Shown: one piece after another, positions 1 to 8,385 of the stretch
Layout: each line of letters opens with the position of its first letter
Position numbering within the stretch: the first letter of the stretch is position 1
Assembly: GCA_017882615.1 (NCBI GenBank)
Contig: JADGPD010000004.1
Coordinates: 1 to 64,000, forward strand
Reading direction: 5' to 3'
Length of the DNA stretch: 64,000 nt
From: Thermoleophilia bacterium
GTDB taxonomy: Bacteria > Actinomycetota > Thermoleophilia > Gaiellales > Gaiellaceae
The notes under the pieces: model-generated
Database searches by the model: none
Seen by the model: the letters and a program-made list of their open reading frames with translations, nothing else
What the model was told of the DNA's origin: nothing
Made by a program: the position numbers and the translations under genes

Positions 1-272
1 GACTCGGTCTCGCGTCGCGCCTGGTCGGTCATCTGCTGCGAGGCTCGCTCGGCCGAGATCAGCGTCGTGCGCAGGAGCTGCTCGAGCTCGCGATAGCGAA
101 CCAGCTCACCTCCCAGCTGCTCGATCTTGTCGGCCAGATCGGCGCGATCGCGCCAGACGTCCTCGAAGCTGTCGACTATGTCGGCGAGCAGCTCGTCGGT
201 TTGCCTGATCTGGTAACCGAAAAACGCCTTGCGGAGGCGGATGTGCCTTATCTCTACGGGCGTCAAAGCCAT
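1..272 (-). CDS. divIVA: DivIVA-family protein, N-terminal part (runs off the left edge)
   Basis: Minus-strand translation from ATG at 272: MALTPVEIRHIRLRKAFFGYQIRQTDELLADIVDSFEDVWRDRADLADKIEQL..., a DivIVA-type N-terminus plus coiled coil; next to yggT and sepF. Confidence 0.85.
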   Translation of the reverse strand, partial: MALTPVEIRHIRLRKAFFGYQIRQTDELLADIVDSFEDVWRDRADLADKIEQLGGELVRYRELEQLLRTTLISAERASQQMTDQARRETE

Positions 273-287
273 TGGAATGCCTCCTTG

Positions 288-596
288 TCAGAGCTGCGAA
301 AGCACTTCGAAGACCAACCGGTCGGCCAGCCAGAGCACCAGCACGGCGACGATTGGAGATAGATCGATTCCCCCAAGGGACGGCAGCACACGCCGAAACA
401 GACGGAGATAAGGATCACAAGCATCGGAGAGAAAGCGACGGATTCGATTGAGAGTCGTGTTGTAGGGCAGCGGGATCCAGGAGCTGAGGACATACACGAA
501 GATGATCAGCGAATAGACCGATACGAAGACGTTCACCAGCGTCATCACCTGGCCGGTGACCGAACAGAGCATCGTCAAGCTGGCCTCATTGCCCAC
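288..596 (-). CDS. YggT family membrane protein
   Basis: 102 aa, two hydrophobic segments, YggT-like 'SSWIPLP...RIRRFLSDACDPYLRLFRRVLPSLGGIDLSPIVAVLVL'; between divIVA and sepF. Confidence 0.85.
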   Translation of the reverse strand: MGNEASLTMLCSVTGQVMTLVNVFVSVYSLIIFVYVLSSWIPLPYNTTLNRIRRFLSDACDPYLRLFRRVLPSLGGIDLSPIVAVLVLWLADRLVFEVLSQL

Positions 597-659
597 ACTG
601 CGTCAATTCGTGCCGTTCGCGCTCGTTCCTACGCTCTCTGCCCGATTCGCCGATGCAGC

Positions 660-1229
660 TCAGGCCTGGTTGAAGAAGCCGCGCTCGATCATGCGAGCGC
701 GTTCCTCGGCCGAGACCTCGACGTGCTGCGGCGTGAGCAGGAAAACCTTGTCGGCGACGCGTTGCATCCCGCCGTCGAGCGCATAGGTCAGCCCGCTGGC
801 GAAGTCGACCAGCCGCTTGGAGAGCTCGCTGTCGACGCCCTGCAGGTTGAGGATCACGGGGATGCCCTGCTTGAAGTGATCGGCGATCTGCTGCGCGTCG
901 TTGAAGCTGCGTGGGACGACGAGGTGAACACGCGCCGGCGAGATTCCGTCGTCGGGAACGGCCGTCGGCGCCGCTTCGACCCCGCGCAGGCGAGTGGCAG
1001 GGCGCAGCGTCACGGCGGCGCGCTGGCGCGAGCTCTCGCGCGGGCTCTCGGGCTCGCTCCAATCATCAGGCTCGGCAGCGCGACGACGCGGCGTCAGCCG
1101 GCGCACATTCGGCCGCTCGCTGTACGTGCGCTCAGCCTCTTCGGTGGCGTAACCGTCCTCGTCCCAGTCTTCCTCTTCGGCTATGCCGAAATAGACGAGC
1201 GTCCGGTTCCAGACGTCCGCGAACCCCAT
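660..1229 (-). CDS. sepF: Cell division protein SepF
   Basis: 189 aa; acidic N-terminus, then 'VVPRSFNDAQQIADHFKQGIPVILNLQGVDSELSKRLVDFASGLTYALDGGMQRVADKVFLLTP', typical SepF core. Confidence 0.92.
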   Translation of the reverse strand: MGFADVWNRTLVYFGIAEEEDWDEDGYATEEAERTYSERPNVRRLTPRRRAAEPDDWSEPESPRESSRQRAAVTLRPATRLRGVEAAPTAVPDDGISPARVHLVVPRSFNDAQQIADHFKQGIPVILNLQGVDSELSKRLVDFASGLTYALDGGMQRVADKVFLLTPQHVEVSAEERARMIERGFFNQA

Positions 1230-1411
1230 ATGGCTCGATTGTAACCCCCACTGCGGTTGACATCGCGGGAAGGGCGTTCGAAGGAAAGTTGACTTTATGG
1301 CAACACTGTGAGAAAGTTCCCCGCTGTCAAGTTCGAGATGAGCCGCCGCGATCCCGAAACGAACGGACGGAATAGGCCGCCGCAGTCCGCCCGCTACAGC
1401 GTCTTTGACGA

Positions 1412-1780
1412 ATGAGCTCAGAGCGCTGGAAGCTGAGACGAGGGCCTACTCACGCCCTGCTTTCCCCCGAACAGCTTCGGGCTGCTCACCTGCTGCACGA
1501 GCGCGCTCGGCTGAGCATCCCGGAGATAGCGCGGCGGGGTTACGAGCAGTGGGGCTACTCGAGCGCCCACTCGGCCACCGTGGCGCTGTACCGGCTCTTC
1601 CAGCGCTACGACTACCAACCGCGATCGCGAGCCGCGGCGAACAGACTGCTCGCCGCGAACAAGGCCAGGCGCTGTCAGGGCGAGACGATCTACGGGCGTC
1701 CTTGCCGGCGCTCGGCCATGATCGGATCGCGCTTCTGCCCGTACCACGGGGCGGAAGAGGCCGAGCCGGTAGCGCGCTAA
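1412..1780 (+). CDS. Hypothetical protein with HTH-like N-terminus and C-x9-C-x10-C-x2-H zinc-binding-like C-terminus
   Basis: 122 aa; C-terminal 'RCQGETIYGRPCRRSAMIGSRFCPYHG'. Confidence 0.6.
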   Translation: MSSERWKLRRGPTHALLSPEQLRAAHLLHERARLSIPEIARRGYEQWGYSSAHSATVALYRLFQRYDYQPRSRAAANRLLAANKARRCQGETIYGRPCRRSAMIGSRFCPYHGAEEAEPVAR

Positions 1781-1790
1781 ACTCGCCGCG

Positions 1791-2243
1791 ATGATCGAAG
1801 TCCGAGCACGCTGGGAACGCGCTCTTGCCTGCACACGCTCCCAGCTTGCGCTCGAAATTGCGTCCTCCCTCGCCTTGCTCGGGCTGGGAGACGTCCTGCG
1901 GCCGCGCGCTTCGACCGCTCTGGTCGCGGTCATCGGTCTCGTCGAAGGGGCCGTGCTCTACGTTTGCGGCCGTCTCGCCCTGGCTCAGCCACCGTTCGTG
2001 CGCCGAGTCGACTGGAAAAGCGACCCCGTCTCGCCCTCGCCGGATCGAAGTTCTACAGCCGGTTTGCTGGTTGTCGCCACGGCCGCGCTCTCGATCGCCA
2101 TGGTGTATCTGTTGACGGGCAAGAGGTTGGAGATCCTGCCGGCCTTCGTCGGTGGCATCTTCGCGGCCTACGCGCTGATTGCCTCCGCTCAGCGTTTCTA
2201 CGTCGAGCGAGATTTCGAGCGCCGCTTTGCCGCCCGGCGTTAG
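1791..2243 (+). CDS. Hypothetical membrane protein
   Basis: 150 aa with several hydrophobic segments; 4-bp tail overlap with convergent yggS-like gene. Confidence 0.55.
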   Translation: MIEVRARWERALACTRSQLALEIASSLALLGLGDVLRPRASTALVAVIGLVEGAVLYVCGRLALAQPPFVRRVDWKSDPVSPSPDRSSTAGLLVVATAALSIAMVYLLTGKRLEILPAFVGGIFAAYALIASAQRFYVERDFERRFAARR

Positions 2244-2845
2244 TTCCAGAGGACGCTGCCGACGCGAACGTAGGTGGCGCCTTCCTCGGCGGCGACGAGA
2301 TAGTCCTGGCTGGTGCCCATCGAGAGCTGCCTGAGCGAGAAGCGCTCGGCCAGCTCGCGCAGACGCCGGAAGTAAGGGCGCGAGTCCTCGGCATCGTCGG
2401 TGAGCGGCGGCATGGTCATCAGGCCGCGAACATCGACACCGACCTGGGCGCAGAAGGCGAGGAAGTCCTCGAGCTTTTCGGGAGTGACGCCGGATTTCGT
2501 CTCTTCGCCGGCGAGATTGACCTCTACTAGCGCCGGAATGCTCAGCTGCCGGGCCGCCGACTCGCTCGCGAGCGAGTGACAGAGCTCGCACAGCTCGCTC
2601 ACCAGCGGAGCCTTGCGGCTTTGCAGGTGGCCGATGAAGTGCCAGCGGAAGGCTGACCCGTATTGCGCCTGCTTGGCCGCCAGCGCCTGGGCACGGTTTT
2701 CGCCGACTACCTCGATGCCCGCCTTCGCCAGAGCGCCCATCTCCTCGAGCGAGACGTACTTGGTCGCGGCGACTACCGTGACACCCGTTCCGACACGCTC
2801 GCAAATGCGCTGATAACGCTCGCGAATCTCCTCAGTCGATCGCAC
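2240..2845 (-). CDS. YggS family pyridoxal-phosphate homeostasis protein
   Basis: From GTG 2845: VRSTEEIRERYQRI...VVAATKYVS...VVGENRAQ...WHFIGHLQSRKA...MGTSQDYLVAAEEGATYVRVGSVLWN; YggS hallmarks. Confidence 0.9.
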   Translation of the reverse strand: MRSTEEIRERYQRICERVGTGVTVVAATKYVSLEEMGALAKAGIEVVGENRAQALAAKQAQYGSAFRWHFIGHLQSRKAPLVSELCELCHSLASESAARQLSIPALVEVNLAGEETKSGVTPEKLEDFLAFCAQVGVDVRGLMTMPPLTDDAEDSRPYFRRLRELAERFSLRQLSMGTSQDYLVAAEEGATYVRVGSVLWN

Positions 2846-3563
2846 CGATGACCCCCTGGCGTCCCGTCTGGCCCTGGTCGCGCCGGTGCGAGAAGAAGAG
2901 CTCCGGATGGCAGGAGGTGCAAAGCTCGATGCGCTCGGCGCCGCTGCAACCGGCGGCGGCCAGCGCTCTCTCGGCCGCGAGCCAGAGGTTGACCCTGCGC
3001 CCGCTGGCCACTTGGCGACCGAAGCGCCGACGGAAGCTCGCCGCCACCTCCTCCGAAACCTCGAAACAGCACGGTCCGATCGCCGGCCCGAGCACGGCCT
3101 TCGTCCGGCCCGCACCGAGAGCCCGCGAGACCGACTCGATCACGCCCCCGAGCAGTCCGCGCCAGCCAGCATGCACCAGGGCCAGGGCCGGCCGTTCGCC
3201 CTCGGAGCGGGCGATCGCGATCGGTAGGCAATCGGCCGTGACGAGCATCATCCCCAGGCCGGGCTCCTCGCTCCAGAGGGCGTCGCACTCGGGGAAGTCG
3301 GCGTGCGGCGAGGCTAGACCGACCGCCTCGGCGCGCCGGGCAACCGCGCCGTGACGCTGCTGGGCCATGGTCGCCTCGGACGGGTCGACCTCCAGCGAGC
3401 GACAGAGGCGGGCGCGGTTTTCCTGCACTCTTTCGGACTCGTCGCCGCCTTGATCGCTCAGGTTGAGCGAGCTGAAGACGCCCTCGCTGACGCCGCCGAC
3501 GCGAGTGGAGAAGGCAACCCGATACGGGCCGGGAGCCTGCCACAGGTAGAAGGACTCCGTCAC
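2832..3563 (-). CDS. YfiH/laccase-domain family protein (multicopper polyphenol oxidase-like)
   Basis: From GTG 3563: VTESFYLWQ...FSTRVGGVSEG...MAQQRHGAV...VTADCLPIAI...ALVHAGWRGLLGGV...GPAIGPCCFEV...CTSCHPELFFSHRRD. Confidence 0.9.
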   Translation of the reverse strand: MTESFYLWQAPGPYRVAFSTRVGGVSEGVFSSLNLSDQGGDESERVQENRARLCRSLEVDPSEATMAQQRHGAVARRAEAVGLASPHADFPECDALWSEEPGLGMMLVTADCLPIAIARSEGERPALALVHAGWRGLLGGVIESVSRALGAGRTKAVLGPAIGPCCFEVSEEVAASFRRRFGRQVASGRRVNLWLAAERALAAAGCSGAERIELCTSCHPELFFSHRRDQGQTGRQGVIGAID

Positions 3564-6127
3564 GCTCGGGCAGCCTCGTCGATCAGCTCTTTGGCAGCGG
3601 CGATCTCGGCCTCGCGCCCGGCCAGCGCCCCGTTCAACTTGCGCCGGCGTAGCTCGGCCAGGATCTCCCCCACCCGCGGCGACTGCCCGAGCCCCAGCGC
3701 AACAAGATCGCCGCCGCCGATCTCGAGCTCGATCTCGCGCAGGCGCTCGAAGTACTCCTCGAGCGCCGGAAGCTCGTGCATGGCCAGGGCGATGAGGGGC
3801 GCGTCGGGAGCCACCGGCTCGACCAGCGCGACTATCTCGGCCGGGCTGATCTCGCGCTGCAGGCGCTCGACCAGGCGGGGCGCGAAGACGACCGCGGCCA
3901 CAATCTTCTCGACGTCGCGGCGGCGCAGGCGCAGGCGCCCGAGCCAGGAATAGAGCTCGTACGTCGCCAGATTGCGGGCGAGCACGGCCAGCCCAAGTCG
4001 CCAACGGGGCAGCTCGGGGGCGTAGCGGTCGCGTAGAGCATTGAGGCGCTCGACCAGTGCCGCCGCCTCCTCGTCGGCCGTCAGATGCGGATGCACGGCG
4101 GCGGCGACGCCCAGCTCGGCGAGGCGCAGTATCGAGCGCGGCGCGTCCGGCTCGTCGAGGATCGCAACCAGCTCGTCGCGCAGCCGCGCCGAGGAGAGAT
4201 CGTCGAACAGCCCCATCTCCACACAGCTGCGCGCCAGCTGGGCGGCGTGCTCGTCCATGCGAAAACCGAGCCGGCTCTCGTAGCGGACGGCGCGGAAGAT
4301 GCGCGTGGGATCGTCGACGAAGGAGAGGTTGTGCAGCACGCGCAGGCGCCGCTTTGCGATGTCACGCCGGCCGCCGAAGGGATCGACCAGCCGCCCGAAG
4401 TCCTCCGCCTTGAGCGACACCGCCATCGCATTGGCGGTGAAGTCGCGCCGGAACAGATCCTCGCGGATGCCGGCATGCTCGACCGAGGGCAGCGCCGCCG
4501 GCGCGGCGTAGAACTCGGTGCGTGTGGTTACGACGTCCACTCGAGCCTCGTCGCCGTAGAGCACGACCGCCGTGCCAAATTTCTCGTGCACGCGAACGCG
4601 CCCGCGCAGCAGTCGCCCGAGCTCCTTTGCCAGGCCGATCGCGTCGCCTTCTACGGCGATGTCGACGTCGAAGCCCTTGGCTTCGAGCAGGACGTCGCGC
4701 ACGGATCCGCCCACGAGATAAATGCCTTCGTAGGCGCCTCCGAGCGTCGCGATCGCCTCGCGCAGAGGAGTGAGGGCCTTCAGCTGCTCCAGCTCGTGCT
4801 CAAGGTTGGGCCCGCGCGCGGGCGCCGGCTCTTCGCGCAGGCCGAAGGCCGCGAGCAGATCGTCGCGTGTGACCACGCCGATGACCTCGTCGCGCTCGAC
4901 AACCGCGATCCGTCCGGCCGCCGAATCGAGCAGCATCCGCCGCAGCTCGGGGAGCGTGGTGTCGGGGGCGCAGACGGCGACCTCCAGCGCCATGATCGCC
5001 TTGACCGGCGCCTGATCGAGGCCGTGGCCAAGAGCCTTGTCCAGGTCCTCGCGATGGACGACGCCGCGCAGGTGACCATGTTCGAGCACGAGGACGCCCG
5101 ACTGCCGGTAGCGCTGGCAAGTGGCCATGGCCTCGGCGACTTTCGTCGTGGGCTCGACGAAGCGCGGCGGCTTCGACATCACCTCGCGCGCCAAAGGAGG
5201 CTGCTCGAGCGCGGAGGCGAGCCCCTCTTCGATCGCCCGGCAGGCCTGCTCGAGCGAGAGGCGGGCCGAGGCCGAGGCGGCGCCGTGATGTCCGCCGCCA
5301 CCGAGCACGGCTGCCAGCCGGGCAGCGTCGAGCTCGGGCACGCGGCTGCGCAGCACGGCGAACACGCGTCCCTCCATCTCGACCAGGCAGGCGAGCGCTT
5401 CGCAGTCGGTCAGATCGACCAGCTTGTGCGCCAGCAGGGCAATGTCCTCGAGATAGTGTGGCCAGCTGGCGCTTGCGATCAGAAGCTCGACGCCGGCGGC
5501 GCGCACGGGACGAGTCGACTCCAGCAGCTTGCGCAGGAGCTCTCGTTCCTCCTCGCCCAGGGCGGGGCGAAGGAAATGGGCGAGCTCGCCCAGGCGGGCG
5601 CCGTGGCGCAGGCACCAGGCGATCGCCTCGGCGTCGCGCTGGGTTGTCGAGGCGAAGCTGAGCGAGCCCGTGTCCTCGTGAATTCCGAGCGCGAAGGCGG
5701 TGGCCTCGAGCGGGCTGACGTTCAACTCGCGCTCGGCGAGGATGCCGACCAGCGAGGTGGTCAGAGCTCCCTCCCCGGTCAGGTAGAGGTTCTCGGGCTT
5801 CACCCATTCGGGCTGGACGCGCTCGTGGTGATCGAAGACGATCTTCTCGACCGCGTCGTCATGCGTCAGCGGCTCGAGCTCGCCGAGACGCGAGGCGTGC
5901 ACCGTCTCGACCGCGACCAGGCGGTGTACCTGTGAGAGATCGACGGCGCCGGCCTCGACCAGCTCGAGCTCGTCGGCATAGAGGCGCACGAACTCGCGCA
6001 CGTTGCGGGCCAGCGTCGGTTGCAGGGCCACCAGCGAGCCCGGGTAGAGTCGCCGCGCAGCCAGCATCGAGGCGAGCGCGTCGAAATCCGTGTTGGTGTG
6101 CGTTGCGATGATCGTCGTGGGCTCCAC
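3560..6127 (-). CDS. DHH phosphoesterase - CBS pair - CCA tRNA nucleotidyltransferase/poly(A) polymerase fusion
   Basis: 855 aa: 'HTNTDFDALAS...VFDHHER' (DHH), GGGGHHGAASA (DHHA1), two CBS repeats ('GHLRGVVHREDLDKA', 'DEVIGVVTRDDLLAAF'), NTase 'LVGGSVRDVLLEAKGFDVDIAVEGD' with '...RRDFTANAMA'. Confidence 0.9.
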   Translation of the reverse strand: MEPTTIIATHTNTDFDALASMLAARRLYPGSLVALQPTLARNVREFVRLYADELELVEAGAVDLSQVHRLVAVETVHASRLGELEPLTHDDAVEKIVFDHHERVQPEWVKPENLYLTGEGALTTSLVGILAERELNVSPLEATAFALGIHEDTGSLSFASTTQRDAEAIAWCLRHGARLGELAHFLRPALGEEERELLRKLLESTRPVRAAGVELLIASASWPHYLEDIALLAHKLVDLTDCEALACLVEMEGRVFAVLRSRVPELDAARLAAVLGGGGHHGAASASARLSLEQACRAIEEGLASALEQPPLAREVMSKPPRFVEPTTKVAEAMATCQRYRQSGVLVLEHGHLRGVVHREDLDKALGHGLDQAPVKAIMALEVAVCAPDTTLPELRRMLLDSAAGRIAVVERDEVIGVVTRDDLLAAFGLREEPAPARGPNLEHELEQLKALTPLREAIATLGGAYEGIYLVGGSVRDVLLEAKGFDVDIAVEGDAIGLAKELGRLLRGRVRVHEKFGTAVVLYGDEARVDVVTTRTEFYAAPAALPSVEHAGIREDLFRRDFTANAMAVSLKAEDFGRLVDPFGGRRDIAKRRLRVLHNLSFVDDPTRIFRAVRYESRLGFRMDEHAAQLARSCVEMGLFDDLSSARLRDELVAILDEPDAPRSILRLAELGVAAAVHPHLTADEEAAALVERLNALRDRYAPELPRWRLGLAVLARNLATYELYSWLGRLRLRRRDVEKIVAAVVFAPRLVERLQREISPAEIVALVEPVAPDAPLIALAMHELPALEEYFERLREIELEIGGGDLVALGLGQSPRVGEILAELRRRKLNGALAGREAEIAAAKELIDEAARA

Positions 6128-6165
6128 ACAGTCATTGTGACCGCGAAACGACTCCGAGGAGGAGC

Positions 6166-7392
6166 TCAGGCGCGATCGCGTGTGCGCACGAAGACGAGCG
6201 CCAGCAGCGAGACGAGCATCCAGAAGCCCAGATAGGCGAATGCGGCACGCGGCGAGACGAGCGTCCAGAGAGCGCCCGCGATGACGCTGGCCGCGAAGTT
6301 GCCGAAGCTCTGCACGGCGGCCAGGAGACCGAAGGCCGAACCGACGACCTCGCTCGGGGCGAGCCCGGCGACCGCCGCTTGCTCGGCCGTCTCGGCGAAG
6401 CCGATGCCGACTCCGGCGAAGGAGAAGAAGACGGCGAGCAGGACTATCGAGGCGCCGCTGGCGGCCAGGCCCGCGTAGGCAACCGCGAATGCCGCCGCCC
6501 CCAGCCCGAACACGAGCATCATGCCGCGCCGGTCGCCCAGGCGCCCCCCGAAAAAGCTGGCGACGACACCGGCCAGGTTGTAGCCGGCATACAGTCCGAG
6601 CGCGATCTTGACCGCGCTGCCGCGACCGTGCGCCGGCTGAAGTAGATCCGTTGCGCGCAGGATGAGCAGGGTCGCCGCCACATTCCCGATCTCGAAGGCC
6701 GAGATCGCCAGGAAGAGCCGCCCCAGCCGCCCGTGCAGCACCGGGCGAACGCGCAGCCTGAGCGGGCGCCGCTCGACCCGCTTTGCCCTCGGAATGGCGC
6801 GAATCCCGATGAAGATCGCAAGCGCCGCCAGCAGCCCGGGGATGACGCTGAGCATGATCGCGCTGCGAACGCCGACGAGCGCCACCAACCCGATCGCGAG
6901 TAGCGGCCCGCCGATCGCGCCCAAGTTGTCCATCGCCCGCTCGTAGCCGAAGGCGCGCCCGTAGGTTCCTTCCGAGACGGCCTCGGTAAGAAGCGCGCTG
7001 CGCGAGGGGGCGCGCAGGCCGCGCGCGACCCAGGCTGATACGCGCAGGGCTCCGACCTGCCAGACGGCCGTCGCCAGGCCGATTGCGCCGCCCAGAAAGG
7101 CAGTCGCCGCATAGCCACCGACGGCCGCCTTGCGCCGCCGGGCAGGATCGTCGGCGATGGCGCCGCCAGCCAGACGCGATACGCCGCCGAGCCCGTCGGC
7201 GAAGCCCTCGATCAATCCGAGCGCGGCGGCCGGCGCACCCAGCGTAGAAGTCAGGAAGCTGGGCAGAAGCGAGGTCGGCATCTCGTAGCCGAGGTCGGCG
7301 AAGAAGCTGGCACCGCCGATCGCCGCAACGCTCCTCGTGAACCAGCGCTCGTCCTCGCGCGGTTTGTTTTCTGGCCCGTCCTCAGCGCTCAT
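6166..7392 (-). CDS. MFS transporter
   Basis: 408 aa, about 12 hydrophobic segments, 'GRLGDRRGMMLVFGLG' loop. Confidence 0.8.
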   Translation of the reverse strand: MSAEDGPENKPREDERWFTRSVAAIGGASFFADLGYEMPTSLLPSFLTSTLGAPAAALGLIEGFADGLGGVSRLAGGAIADDPARRRKAAVGGYAATAFLGGAIGLATAVWQVGALRVSAWVARGLRAPSRSALLTEAVSEGTYGRAFGYERAMDNLGAIGGPLLAIGLVALVGVRSAIMLSVIPGLLAALAIFIGIRAIPRAKRVERRPLRLRVRPVLHGRLGRLFLAISAFEIGNVAATLLILRATDLLQPAHGRGSAVKIALGLYAGYNLAGVVASFFGGRLGDRRGMMLVFGLGAAAFAVAYAGLAASGASIVLLAVFFSFAGVGIGFAETAEQAAVAGLAPSEVVGSAFGLLAAVQSFGNFAASVIAGALWTLVSPRAAFAYLGFWMLVSLLALVFVRTRDRA

Positions 7393-7405
7393 TTTCGAAA
7401 GAGAC

Positions 7406-7798
7406 CTATTCGGCCAGAGCGACTGCGTCGATCTCTACCAGGGCGCCGGAGGGAAGCGCAGCCACCTGTACGGTCGCTCGCGCCGGCGGCGCAACTCCGA
7501 CGTAGTCGGCGTAGACGCTGTTCATCGCCGCGAAATCCGCCAGATCGGCGAGAAAGACGGTGGTCTTGAGCAGCAGGTCGAGCCCGCTGCCGGCCTGTTC
7601 GAGAATCGCCTTCACGTTCTCGAGCACCTGCCGGGTCTGTTCTTCGATGCCCTTCGCCTCGAGCGTCGTCTCGCCCGGCCTGAGACCGAGCTGGCCCGAA
7701 ACGAACACCAGCCCGCCGGCCACGATCGCCTGGCTGTAGGGAGCTCCCTGGAAGGGCGCAGGCGCCGTCTCGCTCCGAACGATCCGTTTTTCGCTCAC
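7406..7798 (-). CDS. RidA family protein
   Basis: 130 aa 'PFQGAPYSQAIVAGGLVFVSGQLGL...PPARATVQVAALPSGALVEIDAVA'; conserved Arg and C-terminal E retained. Confidence 0.92.
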   Translation of the reverse strand: MSEKRIVRSETAPAPFQGAPYSQAIVAGGLVFVSGQLGLRPGETTLEAKGIEEQTRQVLENVKAILEQAGSGLDLLLKTTVFLADLADFAAMNSVYADYVGVAPPARATVQVAALPSGALVEIDAVALAE

Positions 7799-8337
7799 TA
7801 CCGCTCTCTTCCCACGTCGCAGGCCCTGCCAAGCGCAACACCGAGCGCCTTGAAGATGGCGTTCAGCACGTGCTGCGTGTCGTTGCCCTCGACGAGGCGT
7901 ACGTGGAGAACGATTCCCGCCGCTTGCGCTAACTCACGCAGGAAGCGAACGGCCATGTCGCCGGCGAGCCCGCCGACGTGGGCAGCCGAAAGATCGAAGT
8001 TGGAAACCAGGCAGGGGTCGTCGCTCAGGTCTAGAGCGACATGCGCGAGCGCCTCGGCCGAAGGTATGTAACCGGCTCCGTACCCACGTGCGCCTTCGGC
8101 GCGTAGCGGCTCGACCAGCGCCGCACCAAGCGCGCGCCCGGAGGCGACGACCTGGGCCTCGGCCGAATCGGAGGCGACGGCCAGGGCGAGATCGAAACGA
8201 CCGTAGCGAGCGACCTGCTCGAGCAGGCGGTCGAGCACCGGGACGCCCGTCTCGACGTGAACGGCTCCGCCGCCGTCGCGCGGCGCCGGCGCAAGTCGGA
8301 CGGTACTACGAGTAGCGGCGGTCTCGTCCGGGGCCAT
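7798..8337 (-). CDS. Imidazoleglycerol-phosphate dehydratase (HisB)-fold protein, metal ligands missing
   Basis: 179 aa aligns with the IGPD domain across most of its length (VLDRLLEQVARYGRFDL...EALAHVALDLSDDP...GIVLHVRLVEGNDTQHVLNAIFKALGVAL) but both HHxxE motifs are absent; 1-bp TAGTG overlap with ridA. Confidence 0.8.
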   Translation of the reverse strand: MAPDETAATRSTVRLAPAPRDGGGAVHVETGVPVLDRLLEQVARYGRFDLALAVASDSAEAQVVASGRALGAALVEPLRAEGARGYGAGYIPSAEALAHVALDLSDDPCLVSNFDLSAAHVGGLAGDMAVRFLRELAQAAGIVLHVRLVEGNDTQHVLNAIFKALGVALGRACDVGRER

Positions 8338-8385
8338 GACAGCACCCTATCGAACTCGAAACCGGCGACGCAGCCCTTTTCGAGC

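Noticed and set aside
2240-3115. 291-aa version of the YggS ORF
   Set aside because: Upstream portion lies within yfiH and is Arg-rich shadow sequence; YggS homology starts at GTG 2845.
4085-5935. 616-aa plus-strand ORF opposite the DHH-CBS-CCA gene
   Set aside because: Antisense shadow frame in very high-GC DNA; low-complexity translation, no family motifs, fully inside a well-supported gene. The same applies to 27074-29482 (802 aa), 41718-43166, 8257-9570, 14267-15511 and 31518-32597.
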